Assembly (NCBI GenBank): GCA_028551475.1
Contig: CM052356.1
Coordinates: forward strand, 2,862,001-2,926,000
Reading direction: 5' to 3'
DNA length: 64,000 nt
Source: Casuarina equisetifolia
Lineage: Eukaryota; Streptophyta; Magnoliopsida; Fagales; Casuarinaceae
Both the position numbers and the translations under genes were made by a program. The notes beneath the pieces are model-generated. The model made no database searches. It was not told the origin of the DNA and saw only the letters and a list, made by a program, of their open reading frames with translations. Below are positions 62,401 to 64,000 of the stretch, in pieces (position 1 is the stretch's first letter; the number at the start of each line of letters is the position of its first letter).

Positions 62401-64000
62401 CATCGGGAACATTTCCGTCAGACCAGAGACTTTCTGTCACTAGCAACAGGAAGTTGAAGCAACCAACCAAATGCCGAAACTCGTCTTGTTACCATGGATC
62501 CACCACATGTTGTACTTCTGTAGTTCTAACTTAGGGATCTTGTTTATGTTTTGCTGGTTGATTCTGCGAATAACAACAGCCACTCTACAAGTCCCCGTGG
62601 CTGTCCCTTCTAGTCAAGCTTTGTTGTTGGGAATCGAGTCCTTAAAGGCAGGACGAGTCCTAACTAAAGCAGTAGCAGATACTTGACCCCTTCGCATATT
62701 AGGTTCTAGATGGGATTGGAGGTCTTCCCACGAACGCTTGTTTACTTGGTTGAATGATGTAATGATTATCTTAGCCAGAGGACTTCTTAATATATACCAA
62801 AGATACGTATGCACTATTATTTTATGTTTTCCTCATTTTCTTAGATCATATGTCAAAGGGAAAAGTTGTTCTCGATTACTAAGGAAACCATATCTCCTCT
62901 TCCCAATCTTTGTTTTGTCGACCGACGTGAGAGAGAGTGTGCATTTAATTGAAAATTTTCTGAAATTTTCATTCACCAACTCTTTTCCAAAAACACACCT
63001 TTAGAAGCTCTATTATACTCAAATTAGACCACAAACCAATGCGTTCCATGATTTCTTCTTTGCGTTTTGTGTGACAACTTAATCTATAGATATATCGACA
63101 TTTCCTAAGGGTAAAGTGTAAGTGTGCAAATTAAATATATATATATATATATATATAGAAAAACCTTTCTAACTCTTGTTTTAACCCAGTCAATTTTTGG
63201 AATTTTCTTTCACCTATCTGGACACCGACTCTTTACCCAAAAACACACCTTTTGAAGCTCTATTGTGCTTAAATTACAATACAACTCAATGCATTCCAAT
63301 TTGTTTTTTATATTTTATATGAAAACTTAAGTTAAGTTTATACTTTATTCTTTGTACTTACCCAACATATAATTATTACATCCAACCTTATTAGTACTAA
63401 TATTCACAACATCACCCCTATTTCTTTCAAAAAAAAAAAAAGTATTATGAATCCTTACTCCTATGATTTATTGGATAGCAATTAGACACGTAGCCCAATC
63501 CCTAACCACAAGCCAATCCACTATATATCATTTATAAGTGACAACTATTTGAAGGGACGTGGCACGAGAGGATTCATTCAATGTTGCTCAACGCAACACC
63601 GTGACATTAAATTGATATCCTCCACCACCACCCAACACAGCTCAGATGTTGCTAAAGTCGGCTTAGCTCACCTAACAAAGACAATGCCACAGAAAGATAC
63701 AGCCAAACACAACCTAATTGTATCCACGATTAACACCGAATTCCAACAAAAATCAGATCCAGCACATCTGAAAACAGAATTAACCCAATGTACAATGCAC
63801 TAATAAATATGCAATATCTAAAAGTCACCACCCATATCACTGATGACAAATACACCCATTTAAAACGAGTCACATCTGTAACAAAAACAGGTACTAAAAA
63901 ACCCATGTAATCCAAGACGTGAACCCGAAGAACCATAATAAAATGAGAAAATAGCAACAGGGCTCCGGACAATCATGGATAAAATTTCACAACACATTTA

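Overview
The window is AT-rich plant nuclear DNA, almost certainly from a eudicot. The evidence is GT-AG split genes of plant-only families (DUF26 receptor-like kinase, KUP/HAK potassium transporter), Ty1-copia and LINE debris, many microsatellites and an intronless nuclear-type tRNA-Leu. The species cannot be read from the sequence.

Layout. 0-14 kb holds a tandem cluster of cysteine-rich receptor-like kinase (CRK, DUF26) copies in different states: a kinase-exon relic at the left edge, a truncated first copy (1.67 kb), a kinase-less copy with a proline-rich stalk and membrane exon (5.96-7.29 kb), and one intact seven-exon gene (11.07-13.89 kb, 617 aa). Their upstream regions are duplicated along with them, and a Ty1-copia reverse-transcriptase relic lies between copies 1 and 2. 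14.5-35 kb is a segmental duplication carrying four copies (A, B, C, D) of an unrecognised small membrane-protein gene on the minus strand. A and C carry different lesions; B and D are fragments sharing the same two stops. A young Ty1-copia element (19,620-25,695, minus strand, 450-bp LTRs, 5-bp target duplication) sits in copy B, and copy D preserves its empty site. A LINE relic lies at 32.1-33.5 kb.

37-64 kb is more ordinary genic DNA, with three multi-exon plus-strand genes reconstructed exon by exon: a KUP/HAK/KT potassium transporter (37,467-45,078, nine exons, 779 aa, first coding exon is only the ATG); a CPBP/CAAX-type membrane protease with a predicted plastid transit peptide (47,197-49,698, three exons, interrupted by a 1-base frameshift); and a DAA1-like AAA-ATPase (55,638-62,379, sixteen exons, 833 aa). 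A tRNA-Leu(CAA) gene at 50.4 kb on the minus strand lies just downstream of a perfect (ATTTTTT)26 array. The genes do not form one pathway; the physical links are tandem duplication (CRK and A-D arrays) and transposon insertion.

I did not find a convincing new multi-gene system. The most unusual items are the copia element (an inverted integrase fragment bounded by 14-bp inverted repeats, and two 22-bp-period GC-rich arrays in its leader), the four-copy membrane-protein family, and the ATG-only exon of the potassium transporter.
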